This document shows, one piece after another, positions 33,724 to 45,912 of a stretch of 64,000 nucleotides of DNA (the stretch's first letter is position 1; each line of letters starts with the position of its first letter). The DNA is from Endocalyx cinctus. Lineage: Eukaryota; Ascomycota; Sordariomycetes; Amphisphaeriales; Apiosporaceae. Position numbers and translations under genes: made by a program. The stretch covers positions 1-64,000 of the forward strand of contig BCKC01000013.1 of assembly GCA_001600455.1 (NCBI GenBank). Direction: 5' to 3'. Under the pieces are notes generated by a model. It saw only the letters and a program-made list of their open reading frames with translations. It searched no databases and was not told the DNA's origin.

Positions 33724-36012
33724 TCACGATTCGTCCTCGGTATCTGTATTGGTAGCACTGGTGTCATCTTCTTCTTCGTCGGTCCCGCTCTCCTCATCCT
33801 CATCTTCCGAATCGTCCGTATCTCTCCTCTTCTTGACGCTGCCTCCTTTGAGAGCAGTCATTTGTCCCGCAATTGAATCTGTAGTCGTGCGTTAGTAAAT
33901 AGTCTGCTTATGGCGGTATACAGGCCGTATAACCACAATTACAAAGTAGAGAATAGGGAAAAAAGGAGAAAAAAAAAATCTAATCACTCACCCTCTTCAG
34001 GTTCGCTGATCTCATCCTCAGCCGCCATCTGAGCCGCCTTGCTAGCTTCCTCTACCGAGAGGGTAACCTCCATCTTGTGATCGAAGCCTACGTAGCTGTC
34101 ACATACGAGATGCATGACGAAGGTATACTTTCCTGCCTGGGGAGGAGCTGCGAATTGCGCCTTGAGGGTCTGCACGTTGAAGGTGGGCTTACCGTCCTCG
34201 GTAAATATAGGCTGATCGAAAGTCGTAAATGTGAAAGGTGGTACCGCCATTTTACCCTGCTTGCTATCGGATAAGAATACGTGCCATCTGGGAGAGTGGT
34301 CGCGGGCGTAATGCGGCGCAAAAGCCAAGGGTGGTATCACGGGTTTGGCGTCCGACTTTTTGACCATCTTGCCGCTGGCATCCTTAACCATTTTCGTGCG
34401 TCCTAGCATAGCATCTAAGTCGTCCTCGGCCGGATCTACGTCCTCTAGGTCGAGCTCGTCAACTTCGGGGATATTTGTTGTACCAGGCGGGATGAATCGC
34501 CCCTTGACGACGAAGGTGACCAGAGAGGAAGGGATGATGAAGCGTTCGCCTGTGACCTTAAAGAAAGCCTTAGCGACCCGGAAATACGGGAGCTGCTGCG
34601 CAACGTCCATCGCTGTCTTGTACTGCTCCTCAGTTAGCAGTCCCGGTCCGACGGCAACGCTTCGGCGCCGAGAGTCGGAGAGTTCCATAAACTGCTGGAC
34701 AGTCATCTGCGTCTTGGAATCACCCTCGGCGGATTTAACTACGGCGGGGGTGAAGTGGGGAAGCTGAAGGAGAGGTGAGGCCTTAGGCGGGATGGCTTGG
34801 ATAAGACGCTGGCTGGTGTAGAAGGAGGATAGTATAGGGGCCGTGTTTCCGTAGGCTAGAGAGATGGCGGTAAAGGAATTGCAGAGAGTTCGCGCGATGG
34901 GCGCGACCATATATTTGGCACTGTTCAGGGCCTTGTCTTCAAGTTCAACGCGGCCGAGATAAGCCCAGAGCAAGGCGAGAACCTTTCTTCTGACGCCGCT
35001 CTCGAGATCTTCCAGCTTATCCTTGTCGGATTCGGACAGGCCGCCGGCGTAAGGCGTGATCTGCCCCTCGCTCAATATTCTCGACTCAATCTTGGAGAGG
35101 CCAGACTCGGCCTTGTCTCCTCGGAGAGATTCGCGGAATTCCTTGCCGGTACTGAGGGCGGTCACGAGACCACCGACGTCCATGCTATCGACGTACTCGC
35201 GGAACAGATTGTTGGCGCTCTCGGTCTGAACGCCCTCCTTGGTCATGCGCTGGGTACCGTACCACCACGAACCAACATAGTAAGGCAAGAGGACGCCGAG
35301 GAGCAAGGCGTAGACTAGGACGACGAACTTTCCGTTTCCGTCGGAGACGATAAACTTTGGCAAGGCGATACCGATGCTGAAACCTTGCTTGCCGTCAGGG
35401 TGTCCATATTGGATATAGTTATTACGAACTTCCTCGTCAGTCAGGGCCTGGTAGGCTTTGGTGAGCTCAACCCATTGGTTGTTGAGGGATTCGATGGTCT
35501 CGTTCTTCGCGGGGTCGGGTCGAATCTTGTCAGGGTGGAACTTGAGACTGAGTTTTCTGTAGTAAGACTTGATTTGTTTCTCGGTTGATGACTAAAGTAA
35601 ATACGACACAAAGTCCACGTTAGATTTCACGGGGATAGGTAACTTGGCTGATTCCCGAAGTTTAGCTTACCTCTGATATTCCGAGGATGTCGTAGGGGTT
35701 CCAAATCTTGGCCACGGTTCGCTGAGTGGTAACGATCAGGTATATCATACCTGCCATAGTGGCCCAGCCTAATATAACGGCGATCGCTCTTTTTACCTTG
35801 CGCTGTTTGCGCCTCTGAGCGGCGCGCTGAGCTTGTACTAAGTCGGCATGTTCGGGTTTGTAGGAAGACTTGATCCGAGGAGCTAGAGCTTCGGCATCCT
35901 TGGAGGGGGAGAGTAAATTATAGGTTAAGGGAAGGGTGATGATTGTCGATAAGGTGAAAATAAAGAATGGGTAAAATTGACCCTGTTCGTCATAGGAGTA
36001 GTCTGAACTCAT
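33724..36012 (-). CDS. SEC63: ER translocation protein Sec63
   Basis: Three exons, 36012-35671, 35591-33992 and 33878-33724, give 698 aa, close to the family length. Two N-terminal membrane segments lie at about 14-33 and 74-94, then the J domain (NPYDILGISE joined to YYRKLSLKFHPDK; HPD at 133-135), a third membrane segment (VVLVYALLLGVLLPYYVGSW), the Sec63/Brl helical and FN3-like region (TSQRLIQAIP, FIPPG, VCDSYVGFDHKMEV) and an acidic Glu/Asp/Ser tail in the last exon. The protein recruits the lumenal Hsp70 BiP to the Sec61 channel. The last exon is often missed because it is short and acidic; the phase fit is exact. Confidence 0.95.
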
Positions 36013-36307
36013 GGTGTATAAGTTAGACGGACAGTTGCCCTATAACAGGGTTCAACCAAGCCAATTTAGAGAAAGTATTGATTTGATTGATCGATTTAAA
36101 TTATCATCGAATGAGATGTTCGGCGCCTTTATTCTTATGTGTCTCTCGTAGGAGGTTTTGTGTTAGGAGAGTTGGTGGACAAGTTGCTTAACTAGAATGG
36201 AGGGAAAATAGCTACGTCCATATGCTAAAATAGAAAGATGCTTTCGAAACTTTTTTTTGTGAAACACGATAAAAAAAGAGAGAGAGAGCGAGGGGGGGAG
36301 ATAAAAA

Positions 36308-36342
<35 letters not shown>

Positions 36343-37069
36343 AAAGCACAAAATAGGAAAAGAAGAAGAAAAGGGTTGGTAGATAATAGAAAAGTATTAT
36401 CGTCTTCAAATTTTTCGAGTTGTGTATTAAAAACTGATTATAACTTATAGCGATGATATTCTACGTATTCTACGTACAGAATATTATAGGTCACTCACTC
36501 AAGCAAGCTGTCCAAAATTCATTAGTGTTGAATCGTGGCCTATTGACATTCTATTTTAACTGGTCGAACTACGTAGTTGAATATCCACCCCTATCGATAA
36601 CTAATTTTAAGGTTCTACTCCGTACTGTCTACATAGTACACAGTAAAGGTCCACGGGGTTTACCTTTGAGGATATTTTAAGAATACGTGGCTGATATTCT
36701 TCGCTCTCTTTTTATGTACTCCATCCTGTCAGCGACTATCTGTAGCTGTGGCTGTGCTTATTGACTTGATGCGGGGGGCTACCGGGGGGGGGCGGAGGGG
36801 CAATTTATGTATGTACAAATTTGTCTTGTCCCCGAGGAGTCAGAACAACTGAGCAGCATTTATAGTGATTTACAAAGCCCCCGTAACAACTGGATACTAC
36901 CTAAGCTGCTAAGGTAAGTACAATATATTAATTACGCATCTGCATTATACAGTAGAATGAATCTATTTAATTTTAACAAGGTTTCTTATAGCTGAAAAAA
37001 ATTAAAAATGAGAATAAAAATAAAAAAAAGCAAAATACCACCCAGTTGCTCATCATAACGAAGTGATAT
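36013..37069. other. Intergenic region with GA repeat
   Basis: Promoter side of SEC63 and 3' side of STE14. A GA microsatellite lies at 36278-36343 and an ACTCCGTA motif near 36617. No gene is seen. Confidence 0.5.
36278..36343. repeat. (GA)n microsatellite
   Basis: Interrupted GA repeats; the longest clean block is about 26 nt near 36317-36342. Confidence 0.85.
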
Positions 37070-38086
37070 TTACTTAACAAACGGTATCCCGGACCTAACT
37101 CTCTTCCTGTAATTCACATAATCATCTCGGAAGAATTGTACTAACTTTGTTTCTTCGTCCTTTATCCTCCTAGAAAAGAACTTCCACACCACTATTGCGT
37201 ATCCTACGAAACAGAACGGATTCCCGAGCACGAGCTGCGTGCCTAAAGACCAGTAAAAGAATCCAAAGTAAGATGGATGTCGCATAAAGGAATAAAGACC
37301 CGTCGTTACGAGATCGTGGTCTGCCTTTTTGTAGTTTTGAACCCTATGGTTGAACGAGGGACCCGCCTGTACCATCGCCCCCGTCCGAGCCACTTGGCCG
37401 ACAAAGACCAGGATAAACCCGACGAGTAGAAGGATATGCCCGCTGTAATACGGCGCCCAGTGTCGATTCGGAAATAGGACCTTGGTCAAGAGGCATTCGG
37501 CCGACGCCGACATGTGCGCGATCGCGTACGCCGACCCGTTCGAGGTGAGCAGGAACGAATCCACCTTGGCCACCGTCGTATTGTACTTGGCTGTCGTCCA
37601 AAACTCTAAAAAGTGAAACGTCGCGAGGGCGCCGATAAAGAACGGTAGGCGCCATAACGGGGAAGAGGTGAAGGCGAAGATCAGGACCATCGAAACGACG
37701 GATAACGCGAGAGCGAAGCCGAGATAGAAAGATCGGATCGCGATACCTTCGAGAGACTTCGGTTGGCCGGGGAGATACGGCTTTTCCGGCGTGTCGTGCG
37801 CTCTCTGAGCGATCGGACTGAGAAGAGGAAGTGATTTTTCGTCAGTGTGTCTGTCTACGGCCGAGCTATCTATCGTCAAGGTCATAGCCGGGTACGCCCG
37901 GGAAGATCTACGGCCGGCGTTCCTACGATCCCTCATATTCCCAAACCCCAGCCGGTCCTCTTCGCGGTCCTGCATGGGAGTGAAACCAATTACGGTCGGG
38001 GTAAAGGGGGTAGATAACGTTGATTTGGGTGGTGGGGTGGCGGGAGGGGGGATTGCCTTAGGAGAAGTAGGATTTACTTTCTCCAT
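37070..38086 (-). CDS. STE14: Protein-S-isoprenylcysteine O-methyltransferase (Ste14/ICMT)
   Basis: A single exon encodes 338 aa. After a Pro-rich N-terminal extension of about 110 residues there are several membrane segments (FALALSVVSMVLIFAF, LPFFIGALATFHFLEF, HILLLVGFILVFVGQ) and the ICMT signature: DHDLVTTGLYSFMRHPSY, FGFFYWSLGTQLVLGNP, then RIKDEETKLVQFF and YRKRVRSGIPF. The enzyme methylates the C-terminal prenylcysteine of CaaX proteins such as Ras and a-factor at the ER membrane, using SAM. The N-terminal extension is longer than in yeast Ste14, as is common in filamentous fungi. Confidence 0.93.
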   Translation of the reverse strand: MEKVNPTSPKAIPPPATPPPKSTLSTPFTPTVIGFTPMQDREEDRLGFGNMRDRRNAGRRSSRAYPAMTLTIDSSAVDRHTDEKSLPLLSPIAQRAHDTPEKPYLPGQPKSLEGIAIRSFYLGFALALSVVSMVLIFAFTSSPLWRLPFFIGALATFHFLEFWTTAKYNTTVAKVDSFLLTSNGSAYAIAHMSASAECLLTKVLFPNRHWAPYYSGHILLLVGFILVFVGQVARTGAMVQAGPSFNHRVQNYKKADHDLVTTGLYSFMRHPSYFGFFYWSLGTQLVLGNPFCFVGYAIVVWKFFSRRIKDEETKLVQFFRDDYVNYRKRVRSGIPFVK

Positions 38087-39048
38087 TACGATAGATTATA
38101 CATATATAATCTGTATGACAGAAAGCTACACGAAGCGAAGAAAAGCACCGGGAAGCGATTGAGAAGCGATAGATATGGTTACGGGTGTTATGAGTGAAGG
38201 GGAAATCATAAAAAAATGAAACTGGAGAAATTCCTTACCTATCCGAATCCGAGTCCATTGTACTTAGTCTTGTAGGCACTTTTTATCGGCCCCTATGAAT
38301 CTCGTAGTGTGGACAACAAAGCGAGAACAAAACTTAGGTTTACATTATTGACCATTATGAAGAAACACGAATCTTTGTAGAAGTTCGCGTATGACGACAC
38401 GCGAGACCCTTGAAACAAACTATCAGGCGGTATTAAATGGCAGTAAACCGCCGTGAAAGGCCAGGTACCAAGTACCGCCGAAAACGGTATAAAACCTCCA
38501 GGGCTGGTACATCCATACTGTACTACAGGCAAAAGCTGACAGGATGACAGAGTGAATATGGCATAAAATAAGCATAAACCCCGCCTCATGAAATTGTGCA
38601 TTATATGCATAATACATATTTACTACATTAGTCATATTCCTAGTATAAGTACTACAGTGAAATCTGCTGGTATTGCTTCGTATATACACGAACAGTGACT
38701 CGTACATATTCTATGTATGTATGTAGGTATCACCCGGGTGGAGCACATTGAAAGAGGTATTTTTATTTGGGATGATAATCTTGGTTGATTCTTGCTAAAA
38801 CCAAGGCTACATAGTCCTAGGTAGTTGTGTCCATATGTCCTAAGCAGTCAGGATCCAAATGAGCTTGAATGAACTCACACTACTTCATTTAATGCATATT
38901 TTTTTTTATTGGTACACCTCAAAGGTACCATATACAATTGTATATTTCACAACCATATCAAGCTTAAAACTTGTATTCCGTAGCGGGTTGTATATATATA
39001 TATATATATATCTATACCCGGGGGAAAAAAACAATAGGCACGGAAATC
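38087..39048. other. Divergent promoter region with TA repeat
   Basis: It lies between the 5' ends of STE14 and the acetyltransferase gene. A (TA)n run at 38990-39011 sits only about 40 bp upstream of the acetyltransferase start. No gene is seen. Confidence 0.5.
38990..39011. repeat. (TA)n microsatellite
   Basis: About 11 TA units immediately upstream of the gene starting at 39049; it could act as its TATA region. Confidence 0.8.
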
Positions 39049-39899
39049 ATGTCTCTCAGATCCATCGATCCGGTAGAAAACAAGCGACGCATGATTAACG
39101 GGGAACTTTATTTCAGCTTCACTCCCGATCTTATAGCCGACCGTGAGCAATGCCGACAGGCTTATGATCGGTTTAACAACGCTGGAGACGTGTCTAGACG
39201 TAGGCTTATCGAGATGTTCCATGAGTATGCATTCCGGTTCGTCCCCGACACTAATGGCTTGAATCAACTAATCCATCTCGGGTGGAACATTGCAGGATCA
39301 TAGGCAATAAAACACCCCTCCCTCCCCCCGCACCAACGTCAGAGGAGGACGAAGATCTGTTAGCAGATTATGTATGGTGTTATGGTCCCACGAGGATGGA
39401 TTATGGGTATAATGTCAAGTATGTCGCATCCTTTTCCTTATTCTCTGCCCCTTAGAAAAATAATTAGATCAGCTCCTCACCGGAGAGGAATACTAGATTC
39501 GGAAAGAACGTGTTTGTGAACTATAATTCGAGTTGGGTGGACACCTGTCCCATCACGGTGGGAGATCGAACTTTGATCGGACCGGACTGCGCATTCTATT
39601 CCGGTACGCACCCGACCGACCCACGCGTGCGCAACGGGACGAACGGGCCCGAAGGCGGTGCACCTATCACCATCGGTGAGGATTGCTGGTTTGGAGGACA
39701 TTGCATCGTTTTGCCCGGAGTAACTATCGGCCGAGGATGCACTATCGGTGCCGGAAGTGTCGTGACCAGAAACATACCACCGTTCATGGTCGCCGCCGGT
39801 AACCCGGCAAGAGTCTTGCGTTCGGTCAGGGAGGTCCCCGTAGATCAGCTACCACCAGGGTACACACCGCCGAAGGACATACCGATCTCCGACTCATAA
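39049..39899 (+). CDS. Maltose O-acetyltransferase-like enzyme
   Basis: Three exons, 39049-39224, 39296-39418 and 39497-39899, give 233 aa. The N-terminal Mac domain reads KRRMINGELYFSFTPDLIADR, and the body is a left-handed beta-helix of hexapeptide repeats (TLIGPDCAFYSGTHP, ITIGEDCWFGGHCIVLPG, VTIGRGCTIGAGSVVT). The catalytic His is the one in GTHP. NPARVLR ends the fold. Members of the NodL/LacA/MAT group acetylate sugars or other small hydroxylated acceptors with acetyl-CoA in the cytosol. Introns have clear CTAAT-type branch sites. The substrate is not predictable. Confidence 0.9.
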
Positions 39900-40143
39900 T
39901 ATTTTTTTTTACCTACTCTCGCGTTTTGCCCTTGCTCATAGACCTCCCTGAATGGTAAAGGACGAAACGACGAGGATTAAGACATTAATTAGTCCCCAAA
40001 CGAACGGTATCCACGTGGACATTTCGTAGCATCCGGTGATATAAACAGCTCCAAGTCTAAGCAGCGAGTAGAGTGGTTAGAACATATACAAGCAAACAAA
40101 TAAACAACGTACTTCAAAAGTAAATGGAGGGCAGGGGGTTCGC

Positions 40144-40556
40144 TCACAGTAATCCAGTGATGCTACCGGCGAATAAAGCCTCGATCCCGGCGGCCAAGGC
40201 AAAAAATATAGGAACGACGCCTAGATACTTCCATACCGACTTTGGCTTCCCAATCTGCATAAACAGAGCTATCCCCGTCGCCCCCAAATGGAAGCCGGCG
40301 TAGAGTATCAGAGTCCATAGGAGGGTAAATTTCCACGAATCCCACAAAGTATAAAGCGCGCAGTCGCTATCTTGCAGCGGTATGCATAGCGAGGGGAACG
40401 AAGGAGGAACGTAGTTCGAAGGAGGGTAATCTTTACAATCAAACCTGGGATGATTGGACAAGAGTTAGAATTTGATATTGAGGTCAACGGGATTGAGCAA
40501 GGAATACAAAAAAAAAAAAAAAAAAAGGGTTGAATCACTTACGGCTTGGTGGCCAT
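40144..40556 (-). CDS. TMEM170-like small membrane protein
   Basis: Two exons, 40556-40543 (14 nt) and 40444-40144, give 104 aa. After a Pro-rich start, SLCIPLQ, ALYTLWDSWKFTLLWTLILY, FHLGATGIALFMQ and a last hydrophobic segment match the TMEM170 family of three-span proteins of the ER and nuclear envelope. The first exon supplies only Met-Ala-Thr-Lys and part of Pro, which is easily missed. The intron contains an 18-nt A/T run. It lies tail-to-tail with the acetyltransferase gene, about 240 bp apart. Confidence 0.85.
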
Positions 40557-41105
40557 CGGGCCATATATTTATTACTTCTATCGGCGCGTAAATAGATACA
40601 TTTGAATGCTCAGGAATTATATCCGTCGAAATAGGTATCAGAAATTATTATAAGACGTAGAGATATGAAGGGACAGAGGGGATAGGTCAATAGGTAAGTA
40701 TCTAAGTAATATTTGGTGTTGGCGTCAAGAAGTTTTGGAGCTCGGTGAGTGACGTTACTAGTAGTATCCCTACTGTACATACGTGCAGGCTTAATGCACG
40801 GTAGTACTGTAGGCAAGGTAGCTGGGTACTTAGGTAAGATTAGTACCAAGTAGATAGTGGCCTATCAGCCTCTGTAATGGGCACCCTAGCTGCCTACTTA
40901 CCTAGCCTACATAGTGCATATGTAATATACCTCGGTACTTTTTTTTCTTTTCAGCATTTAATCACTTACCATTCGCATTCACGAGTCATCAACTTATCCG
41001 ACTTCAACTTCAGCTACCTCTCCTCCATCTCCTCTCCCTCCGAACCATATATATATATACACGTGTTGAATTATAGATGATAATTAATAAAGTAATCATG
41101 TGATA
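40557..41105. other. Divergent promoter region
   Basis: Between the 5' ends of the TMEM170-like gene and PEX8. TACCTAGG-type motifs are scattered at about 40800-40930 (CTAGCTGCCTACTTACCTAGCC). No gene is seen. Confidence 0.5.
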
Positions 41106-43259
41106 ATGTCTACAGACCGCTTCCTGACGACGGTCCTTCGTGCCTACCAAGAGTCGCCCAATCCTAATCCGACCGAGACAGATAAAATCTTCGCGACGAC
41201 CAACACGCTACTAGTCAACCTCAACAATCCTCTCAACCTATCACTTCTCACCTCACATTTTCTAACGTCTCGGGCGATATGGCAATCTCCTGACGGGCTG
41301 CGCACCTGTCTCCGCGTGCTCAGTATTTACAACACGGCCGCCATCCGCCTCCGTGAAAACGAGCTCGAGAATGTCAACAAAGCGGCGCAAGGGCAGCGGC
41401 AGCAACCTCTGGTAGGAAGTGGAGTGCGACCCGAAGATTGGGCGCGCGCCGTGGCGAAAGGTCTAGACGATAGATCGCAGAGATGGCAGCATACCCTCGT
41501 ACTCGCGGGGATCTTGATGGGATTCGAGGCCGAGGACAGAAGGTCCTTGTCCTATAGCTTGCGCTCAACCCTCGAGAACGCCGTCGTCACCGCCGCGAAC
41601 CTCGCGTTAGCCGACAATCTCGCGCACGTCGGTATGCTGGGTAGAGGAGCCGTAGTTCTAGCTCTCACCTATGCGTTTCCGCTTCTCTCGAGCTCTGCGA
41701 AGCACCTGCTCGATTGCGATCGACTACTTCCGGCTACGGTGGAAGCCATGCTAGGCGACGAGGGATTTCGTCGCGGAGATTTCTTGCCCGATATCACTCA
41801 TGACGTAATACAGCAACGTACTCAACAATGGAATCTTACGTGGGCTCAAGATTCACACTCGGCCGCCAGACTCCGCCGTCTCGAGTCCCGCCCTCTAGTC
41901 CAAAATATGGGACCCCTGACTCGAGTGGCCGTTTTCGCGGTCGAGAATGCCACAAATTCAGACACCGTTCTCCACGTGCAAGACAGTGTGTTAACATTCT
42001 GTGCTGCCCTATTGGATAAATGGGGACAATGCCCCTTATCAGCTGTAGATTTATCGACCGAAGCAACCGTGTTCGCACCTGATGTATTTCAGGGGCCGTG
42101 GACGGCACTGTGGCAGCTTTTCAAAAAAATCATGTACACTGTTGTAGCAACCTTGCAGCCCGTCGTAGGACGTTGTTTATTGGATCCTCGTCTTCGAAAC
42201 GACGTCGTGGCTCCCATAGTTGCCTCCAAGTCTCTCCGTGCTCTGCGAGACCTGTCGTTCATATCATCGCGACAGGGCGCAAGTAATTTCCAGGTCTACA
42301 CTTTTACTTACTTCACCTCGCTGGACATCATAACGCGTTATCCTGAAGCGTGCACCGCTTTTCTGCGAGAAGTATCACCACTTGTACCATCCGGCAATAC
42401 AATTCCATCGCCCGTCATCCAAACCTTAACTCTCTTCTACCTCAACACAGCTGAACATTTTCCTCTTTCCATCCCCACACCAGATTGCGAGACGTTGATA
42501 ATAGCTCCGGCCACGGCACATCTATCGCCGACGTCGTGGCTCAGCACCGTTAGCGCCTCTTCCCCCCAGCAGCAGCCATCTCTCACTCTCGAACTATTCG
42601 AATCCGCGCACTCGGCCATCCTCTCCGTCTTCTCGTGTCCTCAGCACCACGCCTTAACCGCCACCCTCATCCCCTTCTACATCGACACCCTCCTCAGCTC
42701 CTTCCCTGCCCGCATTTCCCCCCGGCAATTCCGCCTCGCCTTCAAAACCGTCATGCAAATCGCCTGCCCCCCTTTCCCCATCTCGTCCTCGCACCCGGAC
42801 TTGGCCGAAACGTTGCTCGAGATGATGAGATGGCGCGCCGTGGAAGACCCCCAAACCGACACCACGACCCTTCTCGTATCCACTTCGACGACGACGACGA
42901 CGCCGGAAGATTCTGGTGCTCAGATGACGACGACGGAACAATCTACTCTCGTCCTCGCCCTCGTGGACGCCCTTCCGTTTCTACCCCTTCCCATCGTGGA
43001 GGAATGGCTTACGCGCACGGCGCAGACTATGAACCGGATCCGGGATCGGCGGGTGCGGGAGATAGTCCGTCAACGGTTTTGGGACGTCCTTGTCGATGGC
43101 GAAATGGACGTCGAGAGAGCAGCTATCGGCGTGGCGTGGTGGGGGCTGGCGGGCGGGAGGGAGCTGGTGATGCTGGGCACGGAGGTTGTGGGTAGCGGTG
43201 GGTTCGTCATGAGCGGTGCTTTGCCTGTGGAAGAGATGAATGGTAGTAGTAAACTCTAA
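41106..43259 (+). CDS. PEX8: Peroxin Pex8
   Basis: A single exon encodes 717 aa from the ATG at 41106; an ATG at 41098 is followed at once by TGA. The protein is helical, with DRFLTTVLRAYQ, GLRTCLRVLSIYNTAAIRL, RSQRWQHTLVLAGILMGFE, VVGRCLLDPRLRNDVVAP, RALRDLSFISSRQG and YTFTYFTSLDIITRYP, as in filamentous fungal Pex8. It ends Ser-Lys-Leu, the type 1 peroxisomal targeting signal. Pex8 sits inside the peroxisomal membrane and links the docking and RING complexes during matrix protein import. The start and the SKL end together support a full-length gene. Confidence 0.92.
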   Translation: MSTDRFLTTVLRAYQESPNPNPTETDKIFATTNTLLVNLNNPLNLSLLTSHFLTSRAIWQSPDGLRTCLRVLSIYNTAAIRLRENELENVNKAAQGQRQQPLVGSGVRPEDWARAVAKGLDDRSQRWQHTLVLAGILMGFEAEDRRSLSYSLRSTLENAVVTAANLALADNLAHVGMLGRGAVVLALTYAFPLLSSSAKHLLDCDRLLPATVEAMLGDEGFRRGDFLPDITHDVIQQRTQQWNLTWAQDSHSAARLRRLESRPLVQNMGPLTRVAVFAVENATNSDTVLHVQDSVLTFCAALLDKWGQCPLSAVDLSTEATVFAPDVFQGPWTALWQLFKKIMYTVVATLQPVVGRCLLDPRLRNDVVAPIVASKSLRALRDLSFISSRQGASNFQVYTFTYFTSLDIITRYPEACTAFLREVSPLVPSGNTIPSPVIQTLTLFYLNTAEHFPLSIPTPDCETLIIAPATAHLSPTSWLSTVSASSPQQQPSLTLELFESAHSAILSVFSCPQHHALTATLIPFYIDTLLSSFPARISPRQFRLAFKTVMQIACPPFPISSSHPDLAETLLEMMRWRAVEDPQTDTTTLLVSTSTTTTTPEDSGAQMTTTEQSTLVLALVDALPFLPLPIVEEWLTRTAQTMNRIRDRRVREIVRQRFWDVLVDGEMDVERAAIGVAWWGLAGGRELVMLGTEVVGSGGFVMSGALPVEEMNGSSKL

Positions 43260-44080
43260 GAAAGTTGGTATGAAATGAAGTAAGGTCGCCCGTGTTTCTT
43301 TTTATACGGAGAAAGAGATTCGTTAGCGTATTCGTCTTACGTACTATATAGTATTTGTATATATTTTGGGAAGAAAAAAAAGAACTTATAATATCATGAT
43401 CTTTATTGAACGTATATGACATATACATACATAGGTATAAATAGGATATAATATTCCGTGCCATATAATTGCACCGGATGCATAAACAAAGGAGGTAATA
43501 CTGGAGGTTGCAAGGGAGATTGGTTCTCGTTAACCACACGTATTTCTTGTTTTTCCTATTTCCATATCTTATTATCCTAACCCCTATTTAGTCATTTTAC
43601 CTTCCTGCCCTTATAGTGAAACGTAAACCGCGCCGTTACGAATACGATATAACCCTTTCTATAACAATCAAACAAGTGATGTATTCCGATATTCCGAAAG
43701 AACAATGATGAGAGTTGGGAAAAAAGCAGTCTTCGACGTCATCATATTCTTCGTGAAGCCGTATAATCCTACAATTGCCGATTGCCAGATACCAGTGCCG
43801 TCCGAGAGTAGGGGGAAAAAACACCTATATGCCCGAACCTGAAGGCAGTAACAATTAAGAGATAATGAACCAAAAAAAAAAAAAAAAAAAAAAAATCCAA
43901 CGCCAAGATGATGATTTGTTTAGAGACCGCTGCAAGCCTGCAGGTCTGTACCCGGTGCTCGAAGCTGTCCTCACTTTCTAACTTTTTTTTTTTTTTTCGT
44001 TTTCGACCTTACTCCGGGTCAAAAAGAAAACGGAAGAAGTCATTTGACAAATATACAAGTCTGAAATACACGTTACTGAT
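43260..44080. other. Convergent intergenic region
   Basis: Two 3' ends face each other. A 23-nt A run lies near 43872-43894 and a T run near 43984-43997. No gene is seen. Confidence 0.5.
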
Positions 44081-45820
44081 TTAATGGACATCAGACGTGA
44101 AGGCCGTGCTTAGGCCGAGTATAGTCATTCCCAGAAAGGCGAACAGGGTACACATATTCTGGTTGTGGCTGAGACTGAGACCCTCGACAAACAGTTGCAA
44201 GCTTACGCTGACCATGATGCCGGCGGTGATGCCGAACAGGCATCCGTACGCTACCGCATCGGGGGTCATGTGGGTGGATGAGGCCAGCTTAAACCATAGT
44301 GCGGCGATACCGGCGCCCATCGGTTGCGAGAGTCCACCTAGTATAAACGACCAAAGAATGGCGCGCAGGCGGCTGTTGAGTGCCATGTAGAGCGGTAAAG
44401 CCAAGGCGAAACCTTCCGAGACATTGTGTACGGCTAAAGCGAGGAAGACGTTAAAGCCCAAAGCCGGATTGGCGTGGTTGGTAGCGTAGGTGATAAAACC
44501 TTCGGGAAATTTATGCAAAGCGATAGCCACCGATGTTTGCAGGCCAAGGGCCAAGAAAGCATTCTCCTGGACGTGATGGTGGTGCTGGGCCTCCACGTCC
44601 GCGTCCGCCTCTAGCTCGTCGCATTCGTCTTCGTCTTCATGTTGATGGTTATGCATACCGGTTGGCGCATGCTGCGATGATTGACTCATATGACGGCGCG
44701 GGCTTACCATGGGAGAGTCGTCGGCGCGCTCACATCCTGTATCCTCGGTGATATGATCCATAGTTTGATCGGCGTAGCCAGTGGTGGTTTGGAGGAATAC
44801 CGGGGCCCTCGACACAAACGACGGCCGGCTAGCGACATGTTTGAAGCATTCTTGGCCGCAAGGATCTGAGTAACCGTAGCATGGACCGGCTTCGTCGCAA
44901 TTCGGTTTAGTATCTCTTACAAAAGACATTACCCTTTTCTGCAGCATCGAGGGTCTTCTCTCAACAGCTGTCGAAGATCTTCTATCGGCGGTGGAGGGAT
45001 TTCGGGAGGTATCGGGTTGGTTTGGCGAGATGGGTTGGTTATAAGGCGCACCTCTCGCCTCGTTGAATTTTAAGGTATTGACTCGGCTACGGCCCGGAAT
45101 ATTTTCGGTCGAGGGTATTAGGGGTGTAGATTCCGTAGCGTGGCCGTTCTGAGGCAGGTGAGGCTTGGTATAGCCGCTCTGGTAGTTATGTATAGAAGAA
45201 GGTCGCTGAGTTCGAGTGCCCACGCTCCGAGCGCGGGATTGTCTGCGGCTGCGATTGTTGGAAGGGGTGTGGGAATGGGTGTGGTGGTGAGAGTGGGAGT
45301 GAGAGGCGTCGGCGAGGCTCTCGCGGTGGCTATGGTCGCAGTCGACAACGTGGGAAGGTAGAAGTTGGTGGAATACTCTGGAGAGGATCTGAATACCGAA
45401 AAAGCCGGCCGCAAAACAAGCGATCAAGATAAAACTAGCCGTCTGATCTTTGAGTTGACCTTTTTTAAGGAATTCTCTTGCTTCGGGCAGCATGCTGTAT
45501 AGGGACATGAACAGCATAACACCAAAACTCAGACTCAGAGAGCATGATTGAAAAGTGCTACTGTCGTGGACTCGAAAGTTCTTACGGCGGGGCAAGAGAC
45601 GTACGAGCACATCGACGCAGATGACAGAAGCTCCGAGGACACAAGCTAGAACACGGAATACCAATCAGTCATCTATATTTTATAGATAATAGAGGGATAT
45701 CATTTTTTGAGTAAGTAACTTACCAACACCGCTTGCAATGCTCATAATCCATCCCCTCAAATCATTATCTATACCTCCATCCTCGAGTTGGGAGGGGTGG
45801 TTTCTCTCGGACATGAACAT
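44081..45820 (-). CDS. ZIP-family zinc transporter (ZRT3-like)
   Basis: Two exons, 45820-45724 and 45645-44081, give 553 aa. N-terminal membrane segments (ACVLGASVICVDVLVRLLP, LSFGVMLFMSLYSMLPEA, FILIACFAAGFFGIQIL) are followed by a His-rich loop at about 137-160 (HSHSHHHTHSHT), a long Ser/Pro/Arg-rich cytosolic loop with a Cys cluster (GPCYGYSDPCGQECF), a second acidic/His loop, and the C-terminal bundle with the ZIP metal site in ALHKFPEGFITY and AVHNVSEGFALALP. The layout is that of vacuolar Zrt3, which exports stored zinc to the cytosol. A second ATG six bases into the gene could also start translation. Confidence 0.9.
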
Positions 45821-45879
45821 CTCGTGCGGATGTCGCTGTCTCGCGATAAACACCACTCCCTCGACGGTTCTTCTTGTCT

Positions 45880-45885
<6 letters not shown>

Positions 45886-45912
<27 letters not shown>
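45886..45912. repeat. Poly-T run, about 27 nt
   Basis: Uninterrupted T run just upstream of the ZIP gene start; length may vary between assemblies. Confidence 0.9.
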
